36,589 bases of DNA from Lentzea kentuckyensis (GCF_002150765.1 NZ_MUYM01000069.1:233-36821), one strand, 5' to 3'. Shown: positions 1 to 7,155, counted from the first letter of the stretch. The notes: generated by a model not told the origin, from the sequence alone. Program-made: numbers and translations.

Positions 1-389
1 GTCGTGCGGTACCGCACGACCACGTCACCGCCGCGCAGATGGAAGACGTGGACGTAGGAACCGTCCTGTTGCCATTCCCCCTGGGAAAGTTGAGCCGAGG
101 TGGGACGTCCATCCGTACTACTGGGAGGAGCCGGAACAGCGGAACTGACCACAGGAGGCCTGGTGGACGAAGGCGTGACAGGCGGCGAACCGATCGAGGA
201 ACCGGTCTCGGTGACCGGGGCGGCGGGCGCGGTGACGGTCGGCATCGGCAGCACGGCCGAACCCGTCGTGACCTCCGCCGCGGGCACGGGAGCGGGTTCC
301 ATCGCCGACCGGATGCCGAACCAGGACAGGCCGACCGCGACCATGGTCACCAACGCCCAGGCGACCAGGTATCCGATCGACCGTCTCAC
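1..389 (-). CDS. Membrane-anchored protein with Pro/Ser/Thr-rich linker (3' part cut by window)
   Basis: The frame opens with GTG at 389-387 (reading leftward), preceded by a perfect AGGAGG at 399-404 at 9-nt spacing, and stays open to the window edge (129 codons seen). The N-terminus is two Arg followed by a hydrophobic stretch (residues about 4-24, IGYLVAWALVTMVAVGLSWF), so a signal anchor with the rest outside the cell. Residues about 30-95 are a Pro/Ser/Thr/Val-rich linker. After it a folded domain seems to begin (QLSQGEWQQDGSYVHVFHLR). The gene diverges from the response regulator at 415 with only 25 bp between the starts, so the two probably share a promoter region. No family is recognised; a surface protein controlled by, or sensed with, the adjacent two-component system is inference. 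The strong ribosome site and typical codon use make the gene itself likely. Confidence 0.75.
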   Translation of the reverse strand, partial: MRRSIGYLVAWALVTMVAVGLSWFGIRSAMEPAPVPAAEVTTGSAVLPMPTVTAPAAPVTETGSSIGSPPVTPSSTRPPVVSSAVPAPPSSTDGRPTSAQLSQGEWQQDGSYVHVFHLRGGDVVVRYRT

Positions 390-414
390 TGCGGCAATCC
401 TCCTGTAGCGGCTC

Positions 415-1080
415 ATGGCATCAGTACTGCTGGTCGAGGACGACCCGGTGGTGCGAGCGGCGATCACGCGCGCTCTCACCGGCCAGGGGCACATCGTGCA
501 CGGTGTCGCGCTCGCGATCGAGGCTTTGCGCGAAGTCACCGCCAACAACTACGACGTCGTGGTGCTCGACCTCGGGCTGCCCGACCTCGACGGCGGTGAC
601 GCGCTTCGGATGATCCGAGGCGTCACGAACACCCCGGTGGTCATCGCGACCGCCCGCGACGACGAGGCCGAGATCATCCGGCTGCTCAACGCCGGCGCCG
701 ACGACTACCTCGTCAAACCCTTCTCCAGCGAGCACCTCGAGGCCCGGCTGCAGGCCGTGCTCAGAAGGGCGCGCGACAGCAAGCAACTCGTCATCGGCGG
801 CCTGGAGATCGACGTGAACCTGCGCAAGGCCACTGTGGACGGTCAGGAGCTCTCCTTGACGCACAAGGAGTTCGAGCTGTTGTCCTACCTCGCGGCACGG
901 CAGGGGGAAGTGGTGCCGCGAGCCGAGCTGCTGGCCAACCTGTGGCCGTCCAACCGCGATGACCAGACGCTCGACGTCCACCTGTCGTGGCTGCGCCGCA
1001 AACTCGGTGAACGGGCCGCGCAGCCGCGTTATCTGCACACGGTGCGCGGCGTCGGCGTGCGTCTGGTCGCGCCGAGATGA
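415..1080 (+). CDS. OmpR/PhoB-family two-component response regulator
   Basis: DNA-binding response regulator of 221 residues, the normal family length. The receiver domain covers residues 3-118, with the acidic pocket E8-D9-D10, the phospho-acceptor D52 in VVVLDLGLPDLDGG, T79 and the conserved K101 (LVKPF). A winged-helix output domain follows (about 125-218; LTHKEFELLSYLAARQGEVV, then the DVHLSWLRRKLG recognition region and the YLHTVRGVGVRL wing). Its stop overlaps the kinase start as ATGA (1077-1080), so the two are co-translated. No clear ribosome site precedes ATG 415, and the start lies only 25 bp from the divergent gene, so a leaderless or very short leader is possible. Targets cannot be read from the sequence; the divergent membrane protein is the nearest candidate. 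Confidence 0.95.
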   Translation: MASVLLVEDDPVVRAAITRALTGQGHIVHGVALAIEALREVTANNYDVVVLDLGLPDLDGGDALRMIRGVTNTPVVIATARDDEAEIIRLLNAGADDYLVKPFSSEHLEARLQAVLRRARDSKQLVIGGLEIDVNLRKATVDGQELSLTHKEFELLSYLAARQGEVVPRAELLANLWPSNRDDQTLDVHLSWLRRKLGERAAQPRYLHTVRGVGVRLVAPR

Positions 1081-2357
1081 GGCGGTCACTGGTGCTGGTC
1101 GCTCTCGCGGCGACCAGCATGGTGGCGCTGGCCTTCCTCATCCCACTCGCTCTCGTCGTCAAGAACGCGGCGTACGAGCGCGCACTCGGCGAGGCCGAGA
1201 AGCAGGCCAACGCGCTCATCCCGGCGCTGGTGATCTCCCAGAAACCCGCGGACATCCGCCAGGCGATGAGGACCACCGCGTACGGCACGCAGCAGCGGCT
1301 CGCCGTGCACATCGCCGTGCCCGCCGGTACCTACGGCACTTCGCACATCACCGGCGCCAACCTCGAGGAAGCGCGCAACCTCGCCAGGGCGTCCACGGTC
1401 GAGCGGCCCGATGGCATCTCCTATCTCCAGCCGCTGGCCACCAGTGCCAGCGGGGTCGCGATCATCGAGGCGTTCGTTCCGCACGAACAGCTGACCCACG
1501 GCGTGATCGGCACGTGGTGGCTGCTGGCGGGGGTGGCCGTCGGCCTCGTCGCCGGTTCGGTGTTCGTCGCCGACCGTCTCGGCGCGCGAGCCGTCAAGGC
1601 CACCCGCACGCTCGCGGAGGGCGCCCGCCGGATGGGCCAGGGCGACCTCAGCGCGCGAGTCCCGGTCAAGGGGCCGCCCGAACTCGCCGAGGTCGGCAAG
1701 GCGTTCAACGCCATGGCCGAACGCGTCCGGTACCTGCTCGCTTCCGAACGCGAGGTCGTCGCTGATCTCTCGCACCGCCTCAGAACGCCTCTCACAGCCC
1801 TTCTCCTGGACGCGGACACCCTCGGCAGGGGTGTTGGGGCGGACCGCGTCCGAGAGGCCGTCCAGGGCCTCGAGAGGGAGGTCGACGAGATCATCAAGGC
1901 GGCCCGCTCGGGACTGCAGCCCGACCACACCGGCACCGACGCGGCGAGCGTCGTCCGCGACCGGCTGGTGTTCTGGTCCGCGCTCGCCGACGACCAGGAA
2001 CGGCCGTGGACCGTCCGCGGCGCCGACAAGCCCGCGCATGTGCCACTCGCCCGCACCGACCTCACCGCCGCGCTGGACGCGTTGCTGGGCAACGTCTTCC
2101 GCTACACCCCGGAGGGCACCCGGTTCGCCGTGACCCTGGTGCACCAGGCCGATCTGGTGGCGCTCGTGGTCGAGGACGCCGGTCCCGGCATCGCCGACAC
2201 CGAACAGGCGGTGCGGCGCGGCGCCAGCGGTGGTGGCTCCACCGGGCTGGGGCTCGACATCGCCCGCCGCGCCGCGGAAAGCACTGGTGGCTCTCTCCAC
2301 GTCGACCGCGGGCCGCTGGGTGGGGCGCGCGTGCAATTGAGGCTCCGGAGGCAGTAG
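1077..2357 (+). CDS. Sensor histidine kinase with HAMP domain
   Basis: Membrane histidine kinase (426 aa), partner of the preceding regulator. TM1 is about residues 5-28, an extracytoplasmic sensor of about 110 residues follows, then TM2 (about 143-165) and a HAMP linker (166-220). The dimerisation/phosphotransfer helix holds H233 in VADLSHRLRTPLTAL. The HATPase domain has the N box (N339 in LDALLGNVFRYTPEG), G1 (VEDAGPGI, D367) and G2 (GGSTGLGLDIARR, about 386-398). All catalytic residues are present, so it should be active. SHRLRTP in place of the commoner SHELRTP is a variant found in many actinobacterial kinases. The periplasmic domain has no recognisable fold, so the signal is unknown. 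Two GC-rich hairpins follow the stop and probably end the operon. Confidence 0.95.
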   Translation: MRRSLVLVALAATSMVALAFLIPLALVVKNAAYERALGEAEKQANALIPALVISQKPADIRQAMRTTAYGTQQRLAVHIAVPAGTYGTSHITGANLEEARNLARASTVERPDGISYLQPLATSASGVAIIEAFVPHEQLTHGVIGTWWLLAGVAVGLVAGSVFVADRLGARAVKATRTLAEGARRMGQGDLSARVPVKGPPELAEVGKAFNAMAERVRYLLASEREVVADLSHRLRTPLTALLLDADTLGRGVGADRVREAVQGLEREVDEIIKAARSGLQPDHTGTDAASVVRDRLVFWSALADDQERPWTVRGADKPAHVPLARTDLTAALDALLGNVFRYTPEGTRFAVTLVHQADLVALVVEDAGPGIADTEQAVRRGASGGGSTGLGLDIARRAAESTGGSLHVDRGPLGGARVQLRLRRQ

Positions 2358-2377
2358 GGCCCTGGGTTCGCAGGGCC
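2358..2377 (+). terminator. Short hairpin just after the kinase stop
   Basis: GGCCCTG (2358-2364) pairs with CAGGGCC (2371-2377) across a 6-nt loop. It starts at the first base after the kinase stop. No T-tract follows on this strand. It is probably the first half of a tandem termination region with the larger hairpin at 2391. Confidence 0.5.
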
Positions 2378-2390
2378 GGAAAAAAGAACA

Positions 2391-2437
2391 CCGCCGGCGG
2401 CGATCGGACCGTGGGACGGGTCCGACGCCGCCGGCGG
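2391..2437. terminator. Large two-part GC hairpin
   Basis: The outer arms (2391-2402 CCGCCGGCGGCG and 2426-2437) pair perfectly over 12 bp. After a small asymmetric bulge, the inner arms CGGACC (2405-2410) and GGTCCG (2419-2424) pair over 6 bp with an 8-nt loop. No U-tract follows, as is common for actinobacterial terminators. It is most simply the terminator of the kinase operon, but it also sits 64 nt upstream of the small reading frame at 2502 and could be a 5' structural element of that transcript. Confidence 0.7.
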
Positions 2438-2501
2438 GCACCGGCCGGCTGCGCGGCACCGCTGCCGCACCACCGAGTTCCGAGCAGGAGGGAGGAACCC
2501 G

Positions 2502-2624
2502 ATGAGCAGTGCGCGCTTGCCTTCCCACACCGGTGTTACGAGGTGGATCAGCCGGGGCTCTCGGCGCCAGGTGTGGGGACCAGCGTATTCAGTGATGGTC
2601 GGTGTGATCGTTTTTTCGATCTGA
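2502..2624 (+). CDS. Possible 40-residue hydrophobic-tailed peptide
   Basis: A short frame of 40 codons starts at ATG 2502, preceded by an exceptionally good purine-rich ribosome site (AGGAGGGAGGA, about 2487-2496) at suitable spacing. The peptide has a basic first half (R14, R18, R21, R22) and an uncharged hydrophobic C-terminus (GPAYSVMVGVIVFSI). That pattern fits a small membrane protein or a leader peptide. No cysteine-rich lanthipeptide core or other RiPP signature is seen. It lies between the hairpin at 2391-2437 and the AT-rich region before the DUF4360 gene. It could be a true small protein, a regulatory leader, or a chance frame behind a chance ribosome site. No family recognised. 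Confidence 0.4.
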   Translation: MSSARLPSHTGVTRWISRGSRRQVWGPAYSVMVGVIVFSI

Positions 2625-2682
2625 CACGAAGTTAGCCGACCACCCGCCGTCGCCAATCCACCATTCAGACGATTAATCCGTT

Positions 2683-2736
2683 TTAAATATATTTAAGTTC
2701 GCCCGGTCGGCTGTCCACGCCTTAAGTCCATTTAAG
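2683..2736. promoter_or_regulatory. AT-rich inverted repeats upstream of the first DUF4360 gene
   Basis: In a GC-rich genome the stretch about 2660-2745 is strikingly AT-rich. It contains a perfect 14-bp palindrome TTAAATATATTTAA (2683-2696) and CTTAA/TTAAG arms (2721-2725 and 2732-2736) around a 6-nt spacer. The word TTTAAG/CTTAAG occurs at 2692, 2721 and 2731. This is likely the promoter and operator region of the gene at 2790. The regulator is unknown; a nucleoid-associated protein or the adjacent two-component regulator are options. Confidence 0.5.
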
Positions 2737-2789
2737 ATAATGTCCACACCACTCCGCCGCCATCCATCCCCCGAAATGGAAGGCGCCTC

Positions 2790-3413
2790 ATGCTCAGCGT
2801 GATTGCAGCAACGGGCTTGGCACTGTCGCTCCTCGTCGCCCCCGAGGCGCCGAGCGCCGCGGATGTCGTTCCCCCCGGGAAAATCACCGTCGACGTCGTG
2901 ACGGTCAACGGTTCCGGATGCCCCGCCGGAACTGCCGCCGTCGCGGTCTCCGATGACAACACGTCATTCACGGTCACCTACAGCGACTACACGGCCCAGG
3001 CGGGTTCCGGATCGGCCCCGACCGACTTCCGCAAGAACTGCCAGCTGAACCTCCGCGTGCACTACCCGCAGGGCTTCACCTACGGGATCGCGAAGGCCGA
3101 CTACAGAGGATTCGCCTCGTTACCCAGGGGCGCGAAGGGCATGCAACGCGCCAGCTACTACTTCTCCGGCTCGTCCTCGACCGCCCAGATCACGCACAAC
3201 ATCGCCAGCCCCCTGAGCGACAACTGGCAGTTCACCGACTCCACCCCCGTCGCGGAGATCGTCTTCGCGCCGTGCGGCATGGTGCGGAACCTCAACGTGA
3301 ACACCGAGGTCCGCGTGTCCACGAACCCCTCGCAACAGCCGGCGTTCGTGTCCATGGACTCGACCGACGGCAGCGTCAACACCCGCTACCAGTTCGCCTG
3401 GAAGCGATGCTGA
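2790..3413 (+). CDS. Secreted DUF4360-family protein (copy 1)
   Basis: A 207-residue secreted protein. The start ATG 2790 has GGAAGG about 7 nt upstream. The signal peptide is short and lacks a strongly basic N-region (MLSVIAATGLALSLLVAP...SAA, cleavage near residue 25). The mature part begins with the hallmark ITVDVVTVNGSGC and continues through TDFRKNCQLNL, GFTYGIAKADYRGF, SDNWQF, PCGMVRNLNVNTEVRV and MDSTDGS to a C-terminal FAWKRC. Four cysteines (GSGC, KNCQ, PCG, final KRC) sit in positions that suggest two disulfides. This matches DUF4360, a family of small secreted proteins of unknown function in actinomycetes and fungi. It is closely related over its full length to the protein at 4531. 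The long AT-rich upstream region suggests separate regulation. Confidence 0.85.
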   Translation: MLSVIAATGLALSLLVAPEAPSAADVVPPGKITVDVVTVNGSGCPAGTAAVAVSDDNTSFTVTYSDYTAQAGSGSAPTDFRKNCQLNLRVHYPQGFTYGIAKADYRGFASLPRGAKGMQRASYYFSGSSSTAQITHNIASPLSDNWQFTDSTPVAEIVFAPCGMVRNLNVNTEVRVSTNPSQQPAFVSMDSTDGSVNTRYQFAWKRC

Positions 3414-3436
3414 GCGAAAATGATCACGGAGCGCGC

Positions 3437-3464
3437 CCGGCGTTCTACCCACAGTGAGCGCCGG
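3437..3464 (+). terminator. Weak hairpin after DUF4360 copy 1
   Basis: CCGGCG (3437-3442) and CGCCGG (3459-3464) can form a 6-bp stem with a 16-nt loop, 24 bp after the stop. It is the only stem I find here; the rest of 3414-3613 shows no gene. Low confidence as a terminator. Confidence 0.3.
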
Positions 3465-3613
3465 GGCCTCCCGCCGTGACCCGGACGTGACTTTTGACGG
3501 GTGAGTCAACCAGGCCATTGCTTCCCGCGTATACCCATGTAGATTCCCGCACACCGCGACGGCCATTCGGGTGACCGTCGCTGGATCGCGCGCCGCACGC
3601 GAACGGAGGCTGC

Positions 3614-4126
3614 ATGCCGGTGAACGCCCAGACCGCACAGGTTGACGACCTGACACTCATCGCGCTGCCCACCGCGGTGAACTGCGCTGATCTGTTCGTC
3701 CGCTTCACGCTCGGTGAATGGCGGCTGCGAAACATGATCGGCGAGTGCTCGGCCGTCGCCTGCGCGCTGGTGGAGGCAGCGATCGAGTCCGCCGACCCCA
3801 AGACGTCGCGCCTGATCACCCTGCGACTGAGGCTGAGCGGCGACTACCTCGTCATCGAGCTCGAAGCCGCCCGGTTCACGATGCCGCCCACCTCGCCCGA
3901 TCTGCGCACCGGAGAGCTGCAACTCGCCGGCGGCATCAAGCTGATCTGGTGCGAGCTCGCGCTGCCGACCGGCGTGAACGCCAACGCGGTGCCGCTGCCC
4001 CGGCGTGAGAAGCGCCGCTCCCCCGCGGCCGAGGCGCTGGGCGACGAGCCGGACGTCGATCCCGAGCTCATCCAGCGCATCCTGTTCGGCCTCGGCGGCT
4101 CGATGGGCGGCGGCAACCAGCGATAA
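3614..4126 (+). CDS. Orphan protein resembling a degenerate RsbW-type GHKL (HATPase) domain
   Basis: A 170-residue cytoplasmic protein; ATG 3614 follows GGAGG (3605-3609). Residues about 12-58 (LTLIALPTAVNCADLFVRFTLGEWRLR... ACALVEAAIES) have the layout of the first helices of actinobacterial anti-sigma/serine-kinase HATPases, where the family has ELVTNAV. Here the N-box asparagine is absent (ALVEAAIES) and no DxGxG loop follows; GGIKLIWCEL (about 106-115) sits where GLGLV would be. If the fold assignment is right, ATP binding is probably lost and the protein would be a binding partner, not a kinase. The tail (about 128-170) is charged and then Gly-rich (GLGGSMGGGNQR). It lies alone between the two DUF4360 genes and ends in a strong terminator. 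An unrelated fold remains possible. Confidence 0.75.
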   Translation: MPVNAQTAQVDDLTLIALPTAVNCADLFVRFTLGEWRLRNMIGECSAVACALVEAAIESADPKTSRLITLRLRLSGDYLVIELEAARFTMPPTSPDLRTGELQLAGGIKLIWCELALPTGVNANAVPLPRREKRRSPAAEALGDEPDVDPELIQRILFGLGGSMGGGNQR

Positions 4127-4150
4127 ACCGCTTCACCACCAGTTTCACCC

Positions 4151-4184
4151 ACAAGGGCGCGTCCATCAGTGGACGCGCCCTTGT
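4151..4184 (+). terminator. Strong hairpin terminator
   Basis: Perfect 15-bp arms 4151-4165 and 4170-4184 (core AAGGGCGCGTCCA/TGGACGCGCCCTT) with a TCAG tetraloop, 24 bp after the stop of the gene at 3614. Confidence 0.85.
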
Positions 4185-4530
4185 CGTGCAGCGGGTTCAC
4201 GAGTGTGGACACTTCACCAATTGATTTCGGCCGCGCCGGCCCCCGCTACTCCGTTCGGCGCGTGTTACATTCGCCGCAAGGCCAGGAGCATTGTGTTTCT
4301 GAATGGCGTTCTTTCGGTATGGACAGTGATTGACCGACGTCCGTTTTGACTCGGCCATTAGTGCGGTAACCGATCGAACACAAAAAGTCACAAATGGTCT
4401 GAACACATTCCAGTGCGGTCGCGACCAGCAATGTTGCTCTAGTTGGCGGACGTTCGTTAACACCCTTTCCGATACGGTCTCATATCACGCCGCCCGACAT
4501 GTTGGAGCACATTCGGAAAGGTGTGTCCCC
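4185..4530 (+). promoter_or_regulatory. Long AT-richer leader/promoter region of DUF4360 copy 2
   Basis: No gene is visible in these 346 bp. The stretch is clearly less GC-rich than its surroundings, especially 4290-4500. It contains a small inverted repeat AGTGT-gg-ACACT (4202-4213), whose GTGTGGACA word recurs inverted as TGTCCACAC at 2741-2749 before the first DUF4360 copy. A tiny frame 4499-4534 (11 codons, no ribosome site) ends over the ATG of the next gene; I do not call it a gene. The ribosome site is CGGAAAGG (4514-4521). Confidence 0.45.
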
Positions 4531-5157
4531 ATGATTAGCACGTTGGCTGCGGCCGGCTTGGCTCTGTCCACCATCGTCATTCCACCGGCCGACGATCCGC
4601 CTCCGACCGGTCAGATCACCATCGACGTCGTCACCGTCAACGGCTCCGGCTGCCGCCTCGGCACCGCCGCCGTGGCCGTCTCCCCTGACAACAAAGCATT
4701 CACGGTGACCTACAGCGAGTACCTGGCCCAGGTCGGCCCGCAGGCGAAACCCACCGATTTCCGCAAGAACTGCCAGCTCAACCTCAAGGTCAACGTGCCG
4801 GGTGGATTCACCTACGGAATCGCGCAGGCCGACTACAGAGGCTTCGGCGACCTGCAGCGCGGAGCGAAGGGCACCGTGAAGGCGAGCTATTACTTCCAGG
4901 GAATGTCGGACACCGACCAGCGCTCGAAGACCCTGAACGGTGGGATGAGCGACAACTGGCAGGTCACGCACCAGACCCCCGTCGCCTCCATCATCTACCA
5001 CCCGTGCGGCGAGAGGCGAAACTTCAACGTCAACACCGAACTGCGGGTGGACAAGGGCACGTCCGACGCGAAGAAGACCAGCTTCCTGACCATGGACTCG
5101 ACCGACGTCTCGTTCTCGACCCTGTACCACTTCGCCTGGAAGAAGTGCCCCAGGTAA
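4531..5157 (+). CDS. Secreted DUF4360-family protein (copy 2)
   Basis: A 208-residue secreted paralogue of the protein at 2790. I take ATG 4531 because it follows GGAAAGG at 9-nt spacing and gives the same signal-peptide form (MISTLAAAGLALSTIVIPP...). The longer frame reaching back to 4330 has no ribosome site and a poor N-terminus. The mature part has ITIDVVTVNGSGC, TDFRKNCQLNL, GFTYGIAQADYRGF, SDNWQV, PCGERRNFNVNTELRV, MDSTD and FAWKKCPR, with the same four cysteines. By eye more than half of the aligned positions match copy 1, with most changes between the motifs. A duplication that kept separate promoters is likely. Function unknown; secreted DUF4360 proteins have no established activity that I can name. 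Confidence 0.9.
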   Translation: MISTLAAAGLALSTIVIPPADDPPPTGQITIDVVTVNGSGCRLGTAAVAVSPDNKAFTVTYSEYLAQVGPQAKPTDFRKNCQLNLKVNVPGGFTYGIAQADYRGFGDLQRGAKGTVKASYYFQGMSDTDQRSKTLNGGMSDNWQVTHQTPVASIIYHPCGERRNFNVNTELRVDKGTSDAKKTSFLTMDSTDVSFSTLYHFAWKKCPR

Positions 5158-5176
5158 GCAACGACCAGCCCTCGCA

Positions 5177-5220
5177 CGGCAAGGCCGGAGCCCCAGGAGA
5201 ATCGGGCTCCGGCCTTGCCG
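5177..5220. terminator. Bidirectional terminator between convergent genes
   Basis: Perfect 17-bp arms (5177-5193 and 5204-5220, core GGCAAGGCCGGAGCCC) with a 10-nt loop lie between the DUF4360 gene ending at 5157 and the opposite-strand gene ending at 5237. The position and symmetry suit termination from both sides. Confidence 0.9.
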
Positions 5221-5236
5221 TTCTCGTTCGCGCGGA

Positions 5237-6061
5237 TCAGATGTTCTGGTTCGCGAAGCCCTTGGTGGCGATCTTCGAACACATCGACTGCCACACCGAG
5301 GAACTGGTGTGCGGGTCTCCGGTCACGCCCAGTGCCGACTTGAGGCCGTTGAACGCGTTCTGCGTGTTGGTGCCCCAGATGCCGTCGATCGCGAGGCCCG
5401 AGCCGCGGAAGTTGTTGCACACGGCCTGGACGAACTTGGTGTCGGACTCGGAGTCCTTCAGCACGCGGACCGGCATGCCACCGAAGTCGGAGTGGATGTG
5501 GTCGTGGTGGTCGGCGTTGTACCAGCCGTCGAGCACGTACCGGAACCGGCGGCGGCACACGGCCTCCGTCGCGAGGTAGCGCTTGCGGATCGCCGCGTTG
5601 GACGACGCGTGGGCCTGGTCGAGCGGCGAGATGGTGTTGCCGCCGGACCAGCGCACGTGGTCGAGGTCCATCGCGGTGCCGGCGCCGTGCTGGCCGGGCT
5701 TGTCGACGTAGAACCCGGCCGAGACGATGTAGCTGATCGAGCCGTAGCTCGACGAGAGCGAGCGCAGGTCCCGGATCCAGGCGACGAGCGCGTTGTAGAA
5801 CGCGTCGGTGGCCTGCCAGTTGCGGGCGGTCGTGTTGCCGCGGTTGGAGCGCCAGTAGTAGACCGGCGTGCCGTCGATCTTCTGGAACGTCATCATCGCG
5901 AGCGCTCCGACGGCGGGGGCCATCTCGGCTTCGGTGTGCTGGTCGTTCGTCTGCGGAGCGGCACCGGCCAGTCCAGGAGCGATGGTCGACAGGCCGGCGA
6001 GACCGGCGACGGCCGCCGCGCCCGTGACGAAGCCGCGCCTGGTGACGTTGTGTTCGAACAC
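5237..6061 (-). CDS. Tat-exported M15/extensin-like peptidase-fold protein with peptidoglycan-binding domain
   Basis: A 274-residue exported protein starting at GTG 6061 with AGGGAG upstream. The N-terminus carries a twin-arginine signal (TRRGFVTG, then AAAVAGLAGLSTIAPGLAGAA, cleavage near residue 36). The central domain (about 55-215) has the zinc-ligand layout of D-Ala-D-Ala carboxypeptidase/extensin-like M15 proteins: QHGAGTAMDLDH (H-x6-D, near 124-131) and later HHDHIHSDFGG (H-x-H). A C-terminal peptidoglycan-binding-like unit follows (AIDGIWGTNTQNAFNGLKSALG). Cysteines in AVCRRRF, AVCNNF and SMCSKI may form disulfides. The expected role is peptidoglycan peptide trimming or binding outside the cell, folded before Tat export. 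Activity is inferred from motifs; the protein is a single-gene unit with its own promoter region (6062-6207). Confidence 0.85.
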   Translation of the reverse strand: MFEHNVTRRGFVTGAAAVAGLAGLSTIAPGLAGAAPQTNDQHTEAEMAPAVGALAMMTFQKIDGTPVYYWRSNRGNTTARNWQATDAFYNALVAWIRDLRSLSSSYGSISYIVSAGFYVDKPGQHGAGTAMDLDHVRWSGGNTISPLDQAHASSNAAIRKRYLATEAVCRRRFRYVLDGWYNADHHDHIHSDFGGMPVRVLKDSESDTKFVQAVCNNFRGSGLAIDGIWGTNTQNAFNGLKSALGVTGDPHTSSSVWQSMCSKIATKGFANQNI

Positions 6062-6207
6062 CCCAGTTCTCCCTCTGCGTCCTAGCCGGAGCGGACAGGA
6101 GGAAGGCCTGTCTCACGAACCGGCGCGAGGGAGTCTAGGGATCACGCCCAAACCGGGGAATCCAGTCTGACCTGCGGTTTTCCGTTCCCTTTACCGCTCG
6201 GCCCCGA

Positions 6208-7110
6208 TCACCTCACGGCGCCGAGCACCCGGATGAGGTTGCGTTCGGTGTCGGTGCCGAGCTTCTCGAGCGCCAGCTTCGCCACGGGCGCCCCGAGCTT
6301 CGCGAGCCCGTTGAACTCGACGTGGGCGTGGTAGCCGATCCGGGTCGTGCCAGGCGCCGGTCCCGCGGTGATCGAGATGTCGTCCGTCGAGGTGGCGGTG
6401 TCGTTGCGGCCGACGAACTGCAGGCTGTGCGCGTCCTCGCGGGTCAGCTCGTAGACCAGTTCGGTCTTGCGGCCGAGGAACGTCGACACGTTGCGCCAGC
6501 GCGAGCCGACCTCGACCGGTCCCTCGTCGAGGCGCGTGCAGGTCACGGTGCCCGGATCCCACTGCTCGGCGCGGGAGAAGTCACGCAGGTACTCGACGAC
6601 GCCCTCGGGTGAGGACGCGACGGTGAACGTGCGCTCGACCTCGACGCCGGACACCTGCGGCGCGTTGAACGCCTTGGGCGCGATGCGGATCCGGTAGGCC
6701 TCGACGAGCTCCGCCTGGCTGGCCGCCCGGTGCAGCAGGCGCTCCAGCCGCCCCGCGTCGACGGCCCCGATCGCCTGCAGCGCCCGCCACATCGCGGCCT
6801 TGCCCTCGATGCCGACGTGCAGCGTCTCCAGTTCGAGGACGTCGCTCAGTGGTGACCGGCCGAGCAGCCGGCCGTTGAGCTTGAGCCTGCCCGCCTTCTC
6901 GGTGAGCCAGCCGATCGCGGCCTTGTGCGGACGCCACTCGATGCCGAGCTCCTTCATGACCTCGAGCAGTTCCTGGCGGTCGGCCTCGATGTCGCCGGCG
7001 AGGACGCGCAGTTCGGGGTGGGTGCGGCCGATGCGGCGGGCGAGCTCGGTGCCCGCCATCGCCCCGGCCAGGTGGTCGTTGAGGTAGATGCCCAGAAACT
7101 CCGTGTTCAC
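6208..7110 (-). CDS. Fusion of a ferritin-like helical domain and an SRPBCC/polyketide-cyclase-like domain
   Basis: A 300-residue cytoplasmic protein starting at GTG 7110. Residues about 1-155 form a helical bundle (FLGIYLNDHLAGAMAGTELARR, ADRQELLEVMKELG, ELVEAYRIRIAPKAF) that resembles small ferritin-like proteins of actinomycetes. Residues about 158-300 are a START/SRPBCC module (VEVERTFTVASSPEGVVEYLRDFSRAEQWDPG, VGSRWRNVSTFLGRKTELVYEL, RIGYHAHVEFNGLAKL). The frame is continuous, with no sign of a frameshift at the junction near 156 (NAPQVSG). The helical part has acidic residues and a histidine (H13), but I cannot assign a di-iron site. The gene lies 45 bp downstream of the NADH dehydrogenase on the same strand and may be cotranscribed. 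The fusion suggests a lipid-like ligand linked to a helical, possibly metal-binding partner; that is inference. Confidence 0.85.
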   Translation of the reverse strand: MNTEFLGIYLNDHLAGAMAGTELARRIGRTHPELRVLAGDIEADRQELLEVMKELGIEWRPHKAAIGWLTEKAGRLKLNGRLLGRSPLSDVLELETLHVGIEGKAAMWRALQAIGAVDAGRLERLLHRAASQAELVEAYRIRIAPKAFNAPQVSGVEVERTFTVASSPEGVVEYLRDFSRAEQWDPGTVTCTRLDEGPVEVGSRWRNVSTFLGRKTELVYELTREDAHSLQFVGRNDTATSTDDISITAGPAPGTTRIGYHAHVEFNGLAKLGAPVAKLALEKLGTDTERNLIRVLGAVR

Positions 7111-7155
7111 GCCTCGTGGTTACCCCCGGCCAAACCTTTTGCGGTGGCCGCGCCG

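Noticed and set aside
4330..4530. N-terminal extension of the second DUF4360 protein
   Set aside because: No ribosome site at 4330 and no signal peptide there; ATG 4531 has GGAAAGG and gives a proper signal.
4499..4534. 11-codon frame ending over ATG 4531 (ATGA)
   Set aside because: No ribosome site and very short; the overlap arises because codon two of the real gene begins with A.
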